A DNA stretch of 64,000 nt. It comes from Zobellia nedashkovskayae. GTDB lineage: Bacteria > Bacteroidota > Bacteroidia > Flavobacteriales > Flavobacteriaceae. Below the pieces are notes generated by a model, which made no database searches, was not told the origin of the DNA, and saw nothing but the letters and a program-made list of their open reading frames with translations. The translations under genes were made by a program, and so were the position numbers. Within the stretch, counting starts at the first letter, position 1, and each line of letters opens with the position of its first letter. Shown here in pieces: positions 8,416 through 19,218 of this stretch. Location of the stretch: the NCBI RefSeq assembly GCF_015330125.1, contig NZ_JADDXR010000002.1:4538685-4602684 (forward strand), given 5' to 3'.

Positions 8416-9613
8416 GGTATCTTTTCAAGATTTCATCAAAAATGTCTTTGGCCACCTCTGCCTTTGTCTTTAGTTCAAACGGCTTAATTCCAGAATTCTT
8501 ATCTATGAAAGTAATTTTGTTCGTAGGTTTTCCAAAACCAGCTCCTTTATCGTTCAGAGAGTTTAGAACAATGGCATCTAAATTTTTCTTTTTGAGCTTG
8601 CCTATAGCATTTTCAAGCTCATTTTCTGTCTCCAAAGCAAAACCAACCAAAAACTGCTTTTCCTTCTGATTACCCAGTGATAGCAAGATATCTTTGGTCT
8701 TCACCAAGTCAATCGAAAATTCGGTTTCTTTTTTCTTTATTTTCTGATTAGCTACCGTCTTCGGCCTGTAGTCCGCAACTGCAGCAGCGCAGATAGCTAC
8801 ATCTATATTTTTATAGTGCAGATGTACCTCATTGTACATTTCTTCCGCAGAGGTTACTTTTTTTAAATTGATAAGGTCATGCGAGACAGAAAAACGGGAT
8901 GGTCCAGAGACCAAAATAACGTGTGCTCCTAAATTTGCTGCCACCTTAGCCAATTCATACCCCATCTGACCAGAAGCGTGATTGCCAATAAACCGCACAG
9001 GATCTATGGCTTCATACGTGGGTCCGGCAGTAATCAGAACTTTTTTTCCACTAAGCGGAAGTCCTTTTTGTAAATACGCTTTAATGAACTCGACCATATC
9101 TTCCGGTTCCGCCATGCGTCCTTCTCCGTGCAGGCCGCTTGCCAATTCACCAGAAGTAGCAGGAATCATAAAATTCCCAAAAGATTGTAATTTTTCAAAG
9201 GAATTTTTAGAAGTTGGATGTTTATACATATCCAAATCCATTGCAGGAGCAAAGAAAACCGGACATTTTGCCGAAAGGTATGTGGCCAGCAATAAATTAT
9301 CGCATGTGCCGGTAGCCATTTTAGCCAATGTATTAGCCGTAGCTGGCGCAACGACCATTAAGTCTGCCCATAGACCTAATTCTACATGATTATTCCATTC
9401 CGTTGCTCCATCATCCTCATTGACCAATGAAGTTAGCACCGGGTTTTTTGAAAGTGTAGCTAGCGTAAGTGGGGAAACAAAAGAGCTGGCGCTATCTGTC
9501 AAAATAATTTTGACATTAGCGCCAGCTTTAATCAGTAAACGTACGAGAAAGGTAGTTTTGTAAGCGGCAATTCCTCCGGTAATGCCTAAAAGAATGTTCT
9601 TTCCGCCTAGCAT
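8408..9613 (-). CDS. coaBC: Bifunctional phosphopantothenoylcysteine decarboxylase / phosphopantothenate-cysteine ligase
   Basis: Two steps of coenzyme A synthesis in one 401-residue protein. The N-terminal flavoprotein decarboxylase (about 1-185) has GITGGIAAYK, His76 in NNHVELG, and the substrate-clamp motif PAMDLDMY. The C-terminal CoaB ligase (about 186-401) has VLITAGPTYEAIDPVRFI, NHASGQMGYELA and the KIKKK substrate-binding segment. One oddity: in the flap motif ELASGLHGEGRMAEP the position of the E. coli catalytic Cys158 is Ser159 here. It lies 3 bp after the omega-like gene and overlaps DUF4835 by 8 bp. Confidence 0.95.
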   Translation of the reverse strand: MLGGKNILLGITGGIAAYKTTFLVRLLIKAGANVKIILTDSASSFVSPLTLATLSKNPVLTSLVNEDDGATEWNNHVELGLWADLMVVAPATANTLAKMATGTCDNLLLATYLSAKCPVFFAPAMDLDMYKHPTSKNSFEKLQSFGNFMIPATSGELASGLHGEGRMAEPEDMVEFIKAYLQKGLPLSGKKVLITAGPTYEAIDPVRFIGNHASGQMGYELAKVAANLGAHVILVSGPSRFSVSHDLINLKKVTSAEEMYNEVHLHYKNIDVAICAAAVADYRPKTVANQKIKKKETEFSIDLVKTKDILLSLGNQKEKQFLVGFALETENELENAIGKLKKKNLDAIVLNSLNDKGAGFGKPTNKITFIDKNSGIKPFELKTKAEVAKDIFDEILKRYHA

Positions 9614-9616
9614 ATA

Positions 9617-9949
9617 CTACTGGTCTTTCTCCGTATTCCTGTGATATATCTTGTCATTCAACCACTCTTCAACTGCTAAAGCATGTGGCTTAGGTAATTT
9701 TTCGTAGAATTTAGATACTTCTATCTGTTCCTTATTTTCAAAAACTTCCTCTAGGCTGTCGCTATACGTAGCAAACTCCTCTAATTTTTCTAGAAGTTCT
9801 TTCTTAATTTCAGAATTGATCTGTACAGCTCTTTTAGCGGCAATTGAAATTGCCTCATAAATGTTATCCGTTGGACGGTCAAACTCATTTTTGTTGATCG
9901 TTACTGTGGAAACTGGAGCACTTGAATTCTTAAGATCGTTCATATTCAT
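9617..9949 (-). CDS. RNA polymerase omega-subunit-like protein (Bacteroidota type)
   Basis: A small protein (110 residues from the chosen ATG) of the family annotated in Bacteroidota as DNA-directed RNA polymerase subunit omega. The recognisable core is DNIYEAISIAAKRAVQINSEIKK, corresponding to the N-terminal RpoZ/RPB6 helix region, followed by ELLEKLEEFATYSDSLEEVFEN and an acidic tail. I chose the ATG at 9949 (MNMNDLKNSS) over an upstream in-frame TTG at 9955; the ATG at 9943 is an equally good alternative. It sits 12 bp after bamD and 3 bp before coaBC. The similarity to proteobacterial omega is limited, so the role is family-based. Confidence 0.8.
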   Translation of the reverse strand: MNMNDLKNSSAPVSTVTINKNEFDRPTDNIYEAISIAAKRAVQINSEIKKELLEKLEEFATYSDSLEEVFENKEQIEVSKFYEKLPKPHALAVEEWLNDKIYHRNTEKDQ

Positions 9950-9961
9950 AGTCAAACTATT

Positions 9962-10786
9962 TTATTTTGCTTCTTTAGCTTGGGTAAAACCCTGTAATTC
10001 TAATTTTACTTTTTCAAGTATCTTTTCTGCCTCATCGGCATGTTCTGATTCTGGAAACTGTTTTTTAAACGTGTTATAATCGGCGATAGCCTCTTTTAAA
10101 CGCTCTTCTTGTAACCTTTCAAAACTATTCAACGCAAATCGGGAAGCCGATTCGAATCTGTAAAACATTGCATCTTCACGATAAACAGATCCAGGGAAAT
10201 CCGATATAAAGTTATCAAACGCTGCTACTGCAGGCGTTAGAAACGTAAAATCAAATTGACCTAATTTATTGAACTGCTTGGCTATTTCGTAAGCTTTGTG
10301 CTCTTTCTTGGTCGTTAACTCTTTTGCCATGGCATTGGCCTCAGAAAAATATTCCGAATCAGGATATGAGTTAATAAACAACTGCAATTTTCCCAATGCT
10401 TTATCTGTATCCGTTTGGTCCAAAGAATATACCGGTGAAAGCTTAAAATAACTCTTTGCTCCTAAAAAAGAAGCTTCTGCCACTTTATCACTCTTAGAGT
10501 AAGATTTCACAAAACGTTCGAACTGATAGCCCGCCATATTGTAATCTTTTCTTTGAAAATACGTATCTGCCAAGAAGAACATTACACGTTCGCCCTGAGG
10601 TTTACCCACATATTTAGGTGCAATTTGTTCAAAAAGACGATTGGCCCTTTTCATATCACCTTCTTCATAGAATTTCTGAGCTAGATCATATTTAGGCTTA
10701 ACATCTTCATTTTTAAGCACCTTTTGATATTCGCTACATGACTGTGAAATCAAAGCGAGTAGTAAGATAGGGACAATTAACCTCAT
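9962..10786 (-). CDS. bamD: Outer-membrane assembly lipoprotein BamD
   Basis: Lipoprotein component of the BAM complex that inserts beta-barrel proteins in the outer membrane. The signal peptide MRLIVPILLLALISQSC ends in a lipobox with the acylated Cys, and the mature part is a series of TPR-like helical hairpins (DLAQKFYEEGDMKRANRLFEQIAPKY, KDYNMAGYQFERFVKSY and similar). I prefer the ATG at 10786: a further ATG at 10798 lies only 4 bp from a -7-like box (CAAAATTA, plus strand 10803-10810) and would fall at the expected transcription start. First gene of the cluster reading through to recN. Confidence 0.9.
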   Translation of the reverse strand: MRLIVPILLLALISQSCSEYQKVLKNEDVKPKYDLAQKFYEEGDMKRANRLFEQIAPKYVGKPQGERVMFFLADTYFQRKDYNMAGYQFERFVKSYSKSDKVAEASFLGAKSYFKLSPVYSLDQTDTDKALGKLQLFINSYPDSEYFSEANAMAKELTTKKEHKAYEIAKQFNKLGQFDFTFLTPAVAAFDNFISDFPGSVYREDAMFYRFESASRFALNSFERLQEERLKEAIADYNTFKKQFPESEHADEAEKILEKVKLELQGFTQAKEAK

Positions 10787-10905
10787 TTTAAAAAGCATTT
10801 TGCAAAATTACGGATTCCGAATGGATATAAAAAACAAAAAATAAAGTAGCTAAAATAGCATTCTAGAACCCTTATACCAATGCTTTTGGGGAACATTTAA
10901 CATCA

Positions 10906-11793
10906 CTATGCAAAAACCTTAAAAGGTTTTACAAAGTCGGCGATGTTCTTTTTGAGACTATCGGAAGCTTCTATGAGCGGAAGTCTAACTGTAGCACCAG
11001 CTAAACCTAATATCTCAAATATAGTTTTTATCCCAGCAGGGTTACCTTCCTGAAAAATTAATCCCATGCCTTCTTGAAGTTCGTAATGTTGTCGGTAAGC
11101 GTCATCTACATTTCGGTCTAAACCAGAACGAATCATTCTAGAGAATTCTGAAGGAAGTCCTTGACCTAAAACAGAAATAACACCGGAACCTCCTGCTAAA
11201 ACAGTAGCTAAAGCGGTAAAATCATCACCAGAAATCACATGAAAGTCTTTTGGACAATCTTTAATTAATTCCTGCAACTGAATCATATCACCAGATGCAT
11301 CTTTTATTCCAACAATATTCTCGACCTCTGTAGCCAAACGAACAACAGTTTCCGGAAGCATATTACTTCCCGTTCTTCCCGGTACGTTATAAAGGATTAT
11401 GGGTTTTGCAGACACTTGGGCAATAGCCTTAAAGTGTTGGAAAATCCCTTCTTGAGTAGGTCTGTTATAATAAGGAGATACCGATAGCACAGCATCAAAA
11501 TTAGTAAGGTCTAGTTTCTGCAATTCTTCAATTACGGCAACCGTATTATTACCGCCCACGCCTACTACCAAAGGTAATCTACCTGCATTGGCAATGGTTA
11601 CGGTATCTATAACCAATTGTTTCTCTTCTTTGGTAAGTGTTACGGATTCACCAGTAGTACCCAATACTACCAAATAATCTACACCGCCGTCCACACAATA
11701 GTTCACAATACGATGCAACGCATCTATGTCTACCGAAAAATCTGTTTTGAACGGAGTGACCAAAGCCACACCTGTACCAATTAATTGCTTCAT
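10906..11793 (-). CDS. dapA: 4-hydroxy-tetrahydrodipicolinate synthase
   Basis: Condenses pyruvate with aspartate semialdehyde, the entry step to diaminopimelate and lysine. The 295-residue protein shows the family's TIM-barrel motifs: VLGTTGES (residues 43-50), the [11 protein letters not shown] loop holding the proton-shuttle Tyr, and Schiff-base Lys in VGIKDASGD. Its ATG overlaps the stop of the DUF6913 gene by 1 bp (TAATG), so the two are translationally coupled. dapF, for a later step of the same pathway, is at 33.6 kb. Confidence 0.96.
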   Translation of the reverse strand: MKQLIGTGVALVTPFKTDFSVDIDALHRIVNYCVDGGVDYLVVLGTTGESVTLTKEEKQLVIDTVTIANAGRLPLVVGVGGNNTVAVIEELQKLDLTNFDAVLSVSPYYNRPTQEGIFQHFKAIAQVSAKPIILYNVPGRTGSNMLPETVVRLATEVENIVGIKDASGDMIQLQELIKDCPKDFHVISGDDFTALATVLAGGSGVISVLGQGLPSEFSRMIRSGLDRNVDDAYRQHYELQEGMGLIFQEGNPAGIKTIFEILGLAGATVRLPLIEASDSLKKNIADFVKPFKVFA

Positions 11794-12326
11794 TATTCAA
11801 TTTCGTTTAAAACGCCAAGATATTTTTTAAGCTCCGTTTTAAAGGTCTTAAATTCTTTCAATGGCGAATCCATTATCAAATCATTATATATGAGATCCAC
11901 CTCTTTGAAACCTACACGAAATCGGGCTTTTGTTTTAACGCTCATCAACTGCAATAATAAATTATCGCTGGTATAATAGTTTACGAGTAAATCATACTCC
12001 CTACTTAAGAATTCTAATGCATAACTATTTTCTATAGCTCCATTCCACCCAAGGTCCTTATCGGAAAATACAGGGGTAGAATATGGCGAATTCTTGTCGT
12101 AATAACTTTTATAACCAATAATTTTTACCGCATTCGGTCGTAAATTATAATCCTCTACAAACCCATAAAATTGGTTTGCATCATCAAAGTCGTCTAAATC
12201 TACAATGCAACCTATGGAAGTAATACCTTTACTTCTTTCAATTACCGGCGGATCTTTGGCCAACTCTTGTTTCAGAAATTTAACGCCCGATTTGTGCTTG
12301 AACTTATCTTTTATTCCCTTAAACAT
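11793..12326 (-). CDS. DUF6913-like protein of unknown function
   Basis: A 177-residue soluble protein without signal peptide or membrane helices. After a basic N-terminus ([21 protein letters not shown]) it has a Rossmann-like alternating pattern: [26 protein letters not shown], then [12 protein letters not shown], then [31 protein letters not shown]. The overall pattern is that of the Bacteroidota family DUF6913; I have no activity to propose. It is the first gene of a two-gene unit with dapA, overlapping it by 1 bp, a linkage I know from other flavobacteria. Confidence 0.65.
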   Translation of the reverse strand: MFKGIKDKFKHKSGVKFLKQELAKDPPVIERSKGITSIGCIVDLDDFDDANQFYGFVEDYNLRPNAVKIIGYKSYYDKNSPYSTPVFSDKDLGWNGAIENSYALEFLSREYDLLVNYYTSDNLLLQLMSVKTKARFRVGFKEVDLIYNDLIMDSPLKEFKTFKTELKKYLGVLNEIE

Positions 12327-12428
12327 GTACTTTTACATTTTGAACCATTCTGGTATGTAAAATTTGGAATGGGTTCTACAAATGTAAAGAATCTCCACGC
12401 ATAATATGCTGCTAAGATAAAACGAAAT

Positions 12429-13193
12429 ATGGTTTTAAAAATAAAACACTTTGTTATATTTATAACAATTGCTTTTTTGTATTCCTGTGGTGAGCAACAG
12501 CCCAGCCTTCAAAAGATAGATGCAAAACAGATTGTTATAGACAGTTCATTAACAACTACCGGGTCTATTGAAACCTTGGTAAAGCCCTATCGTGAAAGGA
12601 TAAACCACGTTCTTGACAGCACATTGGCCTACGCTCCCTACCCTATTTCAAAAACAGACGGAGAGCTAAATACCACAGCAGGAAACCTAATGGCCGATAT
12701 TGTCTTATCTGAAGCCAACCCTATATTTAAATCAAGAACAGGACACACCATTGACCTTGTCTTATTGAATCATGGAGGTATTCGGTCCTTAATTTCCAAA
12801 GGAAATGTTTCTTCACGTACTGCTTTTGAAGTCATGCCTTTTGAAAATTCTATAGTAGTAGCTGAGCTTAAAGGCAGTTCTATATTGAAAATGGCGTCCT
12901 ATTTGAGAGATTCCGGTCGTGCTCATCCAATAGCTGGATTACAACTAACATTAGACGCAGAAAATGAAATTCAGTCTATCTCCATCCAGGGCAAGCCTTT
13001 GGAAGAAGATAGAACCTATTATGTAGCAACATCAAACTATTTGGTAAACGGAGGTGACAGCATGGTCTTTTTTGAAGATGCTGTAAACATTACGAACACT
13101 GATTATTTGATTAGAAATGCCATGATTGACTATTTTAAGAAAATAGACACGCTTAAACCTGTTATTGATAATAGATTTATTAAACTGGATTAG
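12429..13193 (+). CDS. 5'-nucleotidase C-terminal domain lipoprotein
   Basis: The substrate-binding half of a UshA/CD73-type 5'-nucleotidase as a stand-alone lipoprotein of 254 residues. The signal peptide ends in the lipobox FLYSC. Motifs of the 5_nucleotid_C family are the NTTAGNLMADIVL strand, VLLNHGGIRS, EVMPFENSIVVAELKG, and the nucleoside-stacking region YYVATSNYLVNGGDSMVFF. No metallophosphatase domain is present; that half is the next gene, 65 bp downstream. The likely site of action is the periplasm or outer-membrane inner leaflet. Export of both halves supports function as a pair. Confidence 0.88.
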   Translation: MVLKIKHFVIFITIAFLYSCGEQQPSLQKIDAKQIVIDSSLTTTGSIETLVKPYRERINHVLDSTLAYAPYPISKTDGELNTTAGNLMADIVLSEANPIFKSRTGHTIDLVLLNHGGIRSLISKGNVSSRTAFEVMPFENSIVVAELKGSSILKMASYLRDSGRAHPIAGLQLTLDAENEIQSISIQGKPLEEDRTYYVATSNYLVNGGDSMVFFEDAVNITNTDYLIRNAMIDYFKKIDTLKPVIDNRFIKLD

Positions 13194-13258
13194 CACCAAA
13201 AAACGAAACGTTACGGATGTGATAATTTTCGATCACATTCAACAAAATATATGGTTTT

Positions 13259-14170
13259 ATGAACAGAAGAAAATTCATTAGAAACACAACGGCTTCAACA
13301 GCGCTTGTTGGCTTGGGGGGACTTTCTTTAAGCTCTTGCCTGGGTGATGTAAAAAAACACATTACTATTTTACACACAAACGATGTACACAGCCACATAG
13401 ACCCATTTCCTACAGATCATTCCGAGTTTCCTAATCTTGGTGGATTAGCAAGGAGAGCCACTTTGGTGGAGAACATTAGAAAAGAAAATCCGAATACATT
13501 ACTTTTTGATGCAGGTGATATTTTTCAGGGCACGCCTTATTTTAATTTTTATGGCGGAGAGTTAGAATTTAAGCTCATGAGTCTGCTAAAATACGATGCT
13601 GCTACTATCGGAAACCATGATTTTGACAATGGTATTGATGGTTTATTGGCTCAGATGCCCAATGCCGATTTTGAGATGATCAACGCCAATTACGATTTTA
13701 AAAATACGGTTATGGACGGTCAAGTTAAATCCTATAAAACTTATACTGTTGACGGAATTAAAATAGGAGTTTACGGTTTAGGTATTGAATTAAATGGCCT
13801 TGTCACCAAAAAACTGTACAAAGAAACGGAATACAACAATCCTATTGAAATTGCACAGGACACCGAGCGCGCATTAAAAAACGAAGAAAGTTGTGACCTT
13901 ATCGTCTGCCTATCTCATTTAGGTTACGAATACAAAGACAAACAAAAGCCACATGACATTGCAATGGCTGCCGCTCTTGAATACACTGATTTAATTATTG
14001 GCGGGCATACCCATACTTTTCTTGACAAACCAACTATTGTAGAAAACAAATTAGGAAGAAATGTTTTGGTTAATCAAGTAGGTTGTTTTGGTCTTAACCT
14101 TGGAAGAATAGACTTCTACTTTGATGGTTCAAAAAACAGTGATGCTTCCGGTGTAACTATAAATGTATAA
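13259..14170 (+). CDS. 5'-nucleotidase metallophosphatase domain protein (Tat-like lipoprotein signal)
   Basis: The catalytic half of a 5'-nucleotidase, 303 residues. The N-terminus NRRKFIRNTTASTALVGLG resembles a twin-arginine signal (RRKFIR), and LSLSSC then offers a lipobox. The calcineurin-like metal motifs are complete: LHTNDVHSHID, DAGDIFQG, GNHDFDNG, a lone His in SHLGY, and GGHTHT. The protein stops at the end of this domain, where UshA-type enzymes continue into the C-terminal domain encoded by the preceding gene. Gap to the following acetyltransferase is 2 bp, so the three are probably one operon. Confidence 0.9.
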   Translation: MNRRKFIRNTTASTALVGLGGLSLSSCLGDVKKHITILHTNDVHSHIDPFPTDHSEFPNLGGLARRATLVENIRKENPNTLLFDAGDIFQGTPYFNFYGGELEFKLMSLLKYDAATIGNHDFDNGIDGLLAQMPNADFEMINANYDFKNTVMDGQVKSYKTYTVDGIKIGVYGLGIELNGLVTKKLYKETEYNNPIEIAQDTERALKNEESCDLIVCLSHLGYEYKDKQKPHDIAMAAALEYTDLIIGGHTHTFLDKPTIVENKLGRNVLVNQVGCFGLNLGRIDFYFDGSKNSDASGVTINV

Positions 14171-14172
14171 TT

Positions 14173-14625
14173 ATGGTTAGAATTGAACGAACCACATACA
14201 AAAACGAACATTTCGCGGGTCTGGTTGCCAAACTAGATGCCTATTTAAGTAATACCGATGGTGATGAGCACGACTTTTATCATCAATACAACGGAATAGA
14301 AAGCCTAAATCACGTGGTCATTGCTTATTTAAAGGATGTAGCAGTAGGATGTGGAGCCATAAAAGAGTTCGATTCAGATTCGGTAGAAGTAAAACGCATG
14401 TACGTTTCCCCCGAAACCCGAGGCCAAGGAATTGCCTCTTTACTTTTAAAAGAATTGGAAGAATGGGCAACTGAACTAAAATATAAGAATTGCATTCTAG
14501 AAACAGGCAAACGCCAACCAGAAGCTATAGCTCTTTACAGCAAAAATGAATACCAAGTCATACCTAATTATGGTCAATATAAGGGTATGGAAAATAGTGT
14601 CTGTTTTAAGAAAGGCCTAACCTAA
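14173..14625 (+). CDS. GNAT-family N-acetyltransferase
   Basis: A 150-residue acetyltransferase of the GNAT fold. The acetyl-CoA binding motif A is VEVKRMYVSPETRGQGIASLLL (pyrophosphate loop R-G-Q-G-I-A at about residues 79-84), and the C-terminal ILETGKRQPEAIALYSKNEYQVI is the usual beta5-helix4 region. Substrate unknown; small molecule or protein N-terminus are both possible. It follows the nucleotidase gene by 2 bp and is convergent with, and directly abuts, the next small gene. Confidence 0.85.
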   Translation: MVRIERTTYKNEHFAGLVAKLDAYLSNTDGDEHDFYHQYNGIESLNHVVIAYLKDVAVGCGAIKEFDSDSVEVKRMYVSPETRGQGIASLLLKELEEWATELKYKNCILETGKRQPEAIALYSKNEYQVIPNYGQYKGMENSVCFKKGLT

Positions 14626-14928
14626 TTAGTTTTTTAACAAATACTCTGTAATTTCTTTTTGCTCCTGCCCTAACGAAATTTTCGGGAACGACCTTCCTGC
14701 CTTTCTATACCAATAGCCTGCGTTAAATTCATCACCTTCTACACGATGTAAATAGGCATGGATCCAACTACCCATTTCATTAAACATTTCTTGAGCAATA
14801 TCATGAGATGCCTCCCAATTGTCATTCGCTGCAAACCACATGGCTTTTAGTGCTTCCGACCAATCCATTGGAGGGGTCGAACCAGTTAATGTTTGTTCAA
14901 AATCTTCGTAAGTCTTAGGTGTAGCCAT
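14626..14928 (-). CDS. Conserved hypothetical protein, about 100 residues
   Basis: A 100-residue soluble protein rich in Trp and acidic residues, without signal or membrane helix: MATPKTYEDFEQTL, PPMDWSEALKAMWF, NDNWEASHDIAQEM, WIHAYLHRVEGDEFNAGYWYRKAGR. Its helical layout and HDIAQ...HAYLHRxEGD...YWYRKAGR spacing suggest a compact all-helical fold. I recognise this as a widespread but uncharacterised family and cannot name a function. The start is the ATG at 14928; a TTG one codon earlier is the only longer option. Monocistronic on the minus strand, convergent with the acetyltransferase. Confidence 0.7.
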   Translation of the reverse strand: MATPKTYEDFEQTLTGSTPPMDWSEALKAMWFAANDNWEASHDIAQEMFNEMGSWIHAYLHRVEGDEFNAGYWYRKAGRSFPKISLGQEQKEITEYLLKN

Positions 14929-15000
14929 CAATTTATAGTGTCATTTGTTCTTTCCTATACAAAAATACCTAATTTCGATTGAAATTAACCGTATGCTTTA

Positions 15001-16236
15001 ATGGTTCAACTATCACGAAGCTTACTCCTCTGGAGACCTTTACCCTATATGCTGGCACTTATTTGCACGGTATCCATATTGGGCATTCATATGTTACCAA
15101 ATATGGACAGCATGCTCAACGAAAATAATACAAGAATTTCGCATGTTTTTTTACGGTCCCAAATTAACTACCACAAAGAAATAGCGCCTTTTGCCAGAAG
15201 GCCTCTAACCACCTTGTTAATTGAAACCACCCAAAGCATCCTTAAAGTAAAAGCAGGTTATGCATTTATTTTTGTAAACTTCTTGCTATTAGGTCTTAGC
15301 GGTGTTTTAATCTATAGATTATCCCTTATTCTTAAGGCTACCAAAAAACAAGGGCTAATTAACATGATGGTGTTTTTTACCTCATTTTCAATTTTGTTTG
15401 CTTTTTTTCCTCCAGTATTCACCTACGATGAACCGTTGCAATACTGTTTTCTTCTAACAGCCTTTATGGCTTTTGTACGCCGAAGGTGGTTTTGGTATGT
15501 AATCTTGTTCACTTTAGCCCTTATTGCCCGTGAAACCAGCATTTTACTACTTCCTGCATTTATTTTACTGTTACCAGGAACCCAAAATCATCCAAGGAAA
15601 AAACTGTGGCCTAACCTTAAAAAAAACAGTCTGCTTATTCTATCTCCTATTTTTTTCTACGGATGTTATATTGTCTTTTTCATTTACCACCAAAGACTAC
15701 TACACGCTACCCATACTGAAATAGCTAGCAGGTACTCTTGTTTTCTGGAGAATATTGAAAGTTTAAAAAATATCGTCGAGTCCGTTGTATCAATTTTCAT
15801 TACTGTAGGGCCGTTTCTATATTTTACTTATTTCTATTTGAAACGAAAAAACAATGATGCTTGGCAAAACAGCTTTGTTTATGCCTTCCTATTGACTTTA
15901 ATAATAAATACACCTCTGGTTTTCATGACCGCATTTGCTAGAGAATCACGCTTATTTGCCTTACCCTTGCTATTTATTTGGCCTATGTTCATGCAACTTT
16001 TTGGCAGCGACATGAAACCTCTATTTGTAAAAAAAACATACCAAGAGCTTTTCAGAAACAAGAAAATAGTATTTCTGTTTGGAGCCCTTACTTTGGTGAG
16101 TTTTCTATTTTGTTTTGTGTACTACCCTAGTCTTGGCTTAGGAGCCAACACGTATTTTTCGGAATATTTATTTGTAGTTATTTTTGTACTGTCCTTTCAC
16201 TATTGCACGTACAAATTTTTAGGCCATAGAAAGTAG
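15001..16236 (+). CDS. Polytopic membrane protein, glycosyltransferase-like
   Basis: A 411-residue integral membrane protein with roughly ten hydrophobic segments (first at about 14-33, last at about 385-403). The layout, with a larger early loop (NENNTRISHVFLRSQINYHKEIAPFARRPL) and an intramembrane ARETSILLLPAFILLLPG segment, resembles lipid-linked-sugar glycosyltransferases of the GT-C class seen in many Bacteroidota, but I cannot identify a catalytic Asp pair with confidence. It stands alone: 72 bp after the divergent small gene and convergent with ligA. Function should be treated as unknown. Confidence 0.65.
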   Translation: MVQLSRSLLLWRPLPYMLALICTVSILGIHMLPNMDSMLNENNTRISHVFLRSQINYHKEIAPFARRPLTTLLIETTQSILKVKAGYAFIFVNFLLLGLSGVLIYRLSLILKATKKQGLINMMVFFTSFSILFAFFPPVFTYDEPLQYCFLLTAFMAFVRRRWFWYVILFTLALIARETSILLLPAFILLLPGTQNHPRKKLWPNLKKNSLLILSPIFFYGCYIVFFIYHQRLLHATHTEIASRYSCFLENIESLKNIVESVVSIFITVGPFLYFTYFYLKRKNNDAWQNSFVYAFLLTLIINTPLVFMTAFARESRLFALPLLFIWPMFMQLFGSDMKPLFVKKTYQELFRNKKIVFLFGALTLVSFLFCFVYYPSLGLGANTYFSEYLFVVIFVLSFHYCTYKFLGHRK

Positions 16237-16278
16237 TTCTATGCCCTTTATATAAATCCGATTAAGATTTAAACAAGA

Positions 16279-18279
<2,001 letters not shown>

Positions 18280-18335
18280 CTAACTCAGTATTTCTGTAAT
18301 CTTAATGTATGCTTTTGAGGAAGTTTTGATTTATA

Positions 18336-19199
18336 TCACCCCAAAATGCCCTTTGTCATTCGGTCGTTACCAAATATATCTTTTCGGACTTCAATTTCTA
18401 TAAAATTATGTTGATGTAAAAGTGCTTCCGTTTCTTTTGCTAAATATTGATTGATTTCAAAAAAAAGCAATCCTTTCTCTGATAGATTCTGTTTCGCCAT
18501 TTCCGTTATCGCTTTATAAAATACCAATGGATTTTCATCTGAAACAAAAAGCGCTAATTCAGGTTCATGTTCCAACACGTTTTTATGCATTTCTCTCTTT
18601 TCCATCTCTCTAACATAAGGAGGATTAGAGACTATAACATCAAAATTTGAAGCAAATCCATCGAAATTCAAAATATCGGCATGAACAAACTCGACTTTTA
18701 AGGCGTTTCGTTCTGCATTCCTTTTAGCTATTTCCAGCGCTTTTTTAGAAACATCCAGCGCAAAAATTTTGGCATCGGGTAAAAGTTTCGCCAATGTAAT
18801 AGCAATACATCCACTCCCTGTTCCAATATCTAAAATTCGTAATCCTGATTTTCTTTCTGGCTGATTGGTTTTAACCTTCTCTACAATCCAGCGAATAAGG
18901 TCTTCCGTTTCCGGTCTAGGAATAAGTACATTCTCGTTTACCTCAAAATAAAGGTCCATGAAATTTGTACTTCCTATTATATATTGAACAGGCCGTTGTA
19001 ACTTAAGTCCTGATAAGGCCTCAAAAAGCGGCTGTTCCTCCTCTTTTGTCAAAGTTAGATTAGGCTGCAAGGCCAAAACAAAACGCTGCAACTTAAGGTA
19101 ATGCTCTATAAGCAGATAAAAGAAACTATCTACCTCCTCTTTTGCATATAATTCATCTAACTCTTTGTGATAAATATTCTTTATTTCTTTTAAGACCAT
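18336..19199 (-). CDS. prmC: Peptide chain release factor N5-glutamine methyltransferase
   Basis: Methylates the Gln of the GGQ motif in release factors RF1 and RF2. The 287-residue protein has the N-terminal helical domain, the FMDLYFEVNENVLIPRPETE segment diagnostic of PrmC, SAM-binding ILDIGTGSGCIAITLA, and the catalytic NPPY in DVIVSNPPYVRE. Lies between an acetyltransferase gene (19 bp upstream) and ligA, all on the minus strand. Confidence 0.95.
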   Translation of the reverse strand: MVLKEIKNIYHKELDELYAKEEVDSFFYLLIEHYLKLQRFVLALQPNLTLTKEEEQPLFEALSGLKLQRPVQYIIGSTNFMDLYFEVNENVLIPRPETEDLIRWIVEKVKTNQPERKSGLRILDIGTGSGCIAITLAKLLPDAKIFALDVSKKALEIAKRNAERNALKVEFVHADILNFDGFASNFDVIVSNPPYVREMEKREMHKNVLEHEPELALFVSDENPLVFYKAITEMAKQNLSEKGLLFFEINQYLAKETEALLHQHNFIEIEVRKDIFGNDRMTKGILG

Positions 19200-19218
19200 T
19201 AAATATTGGAGCTATACA

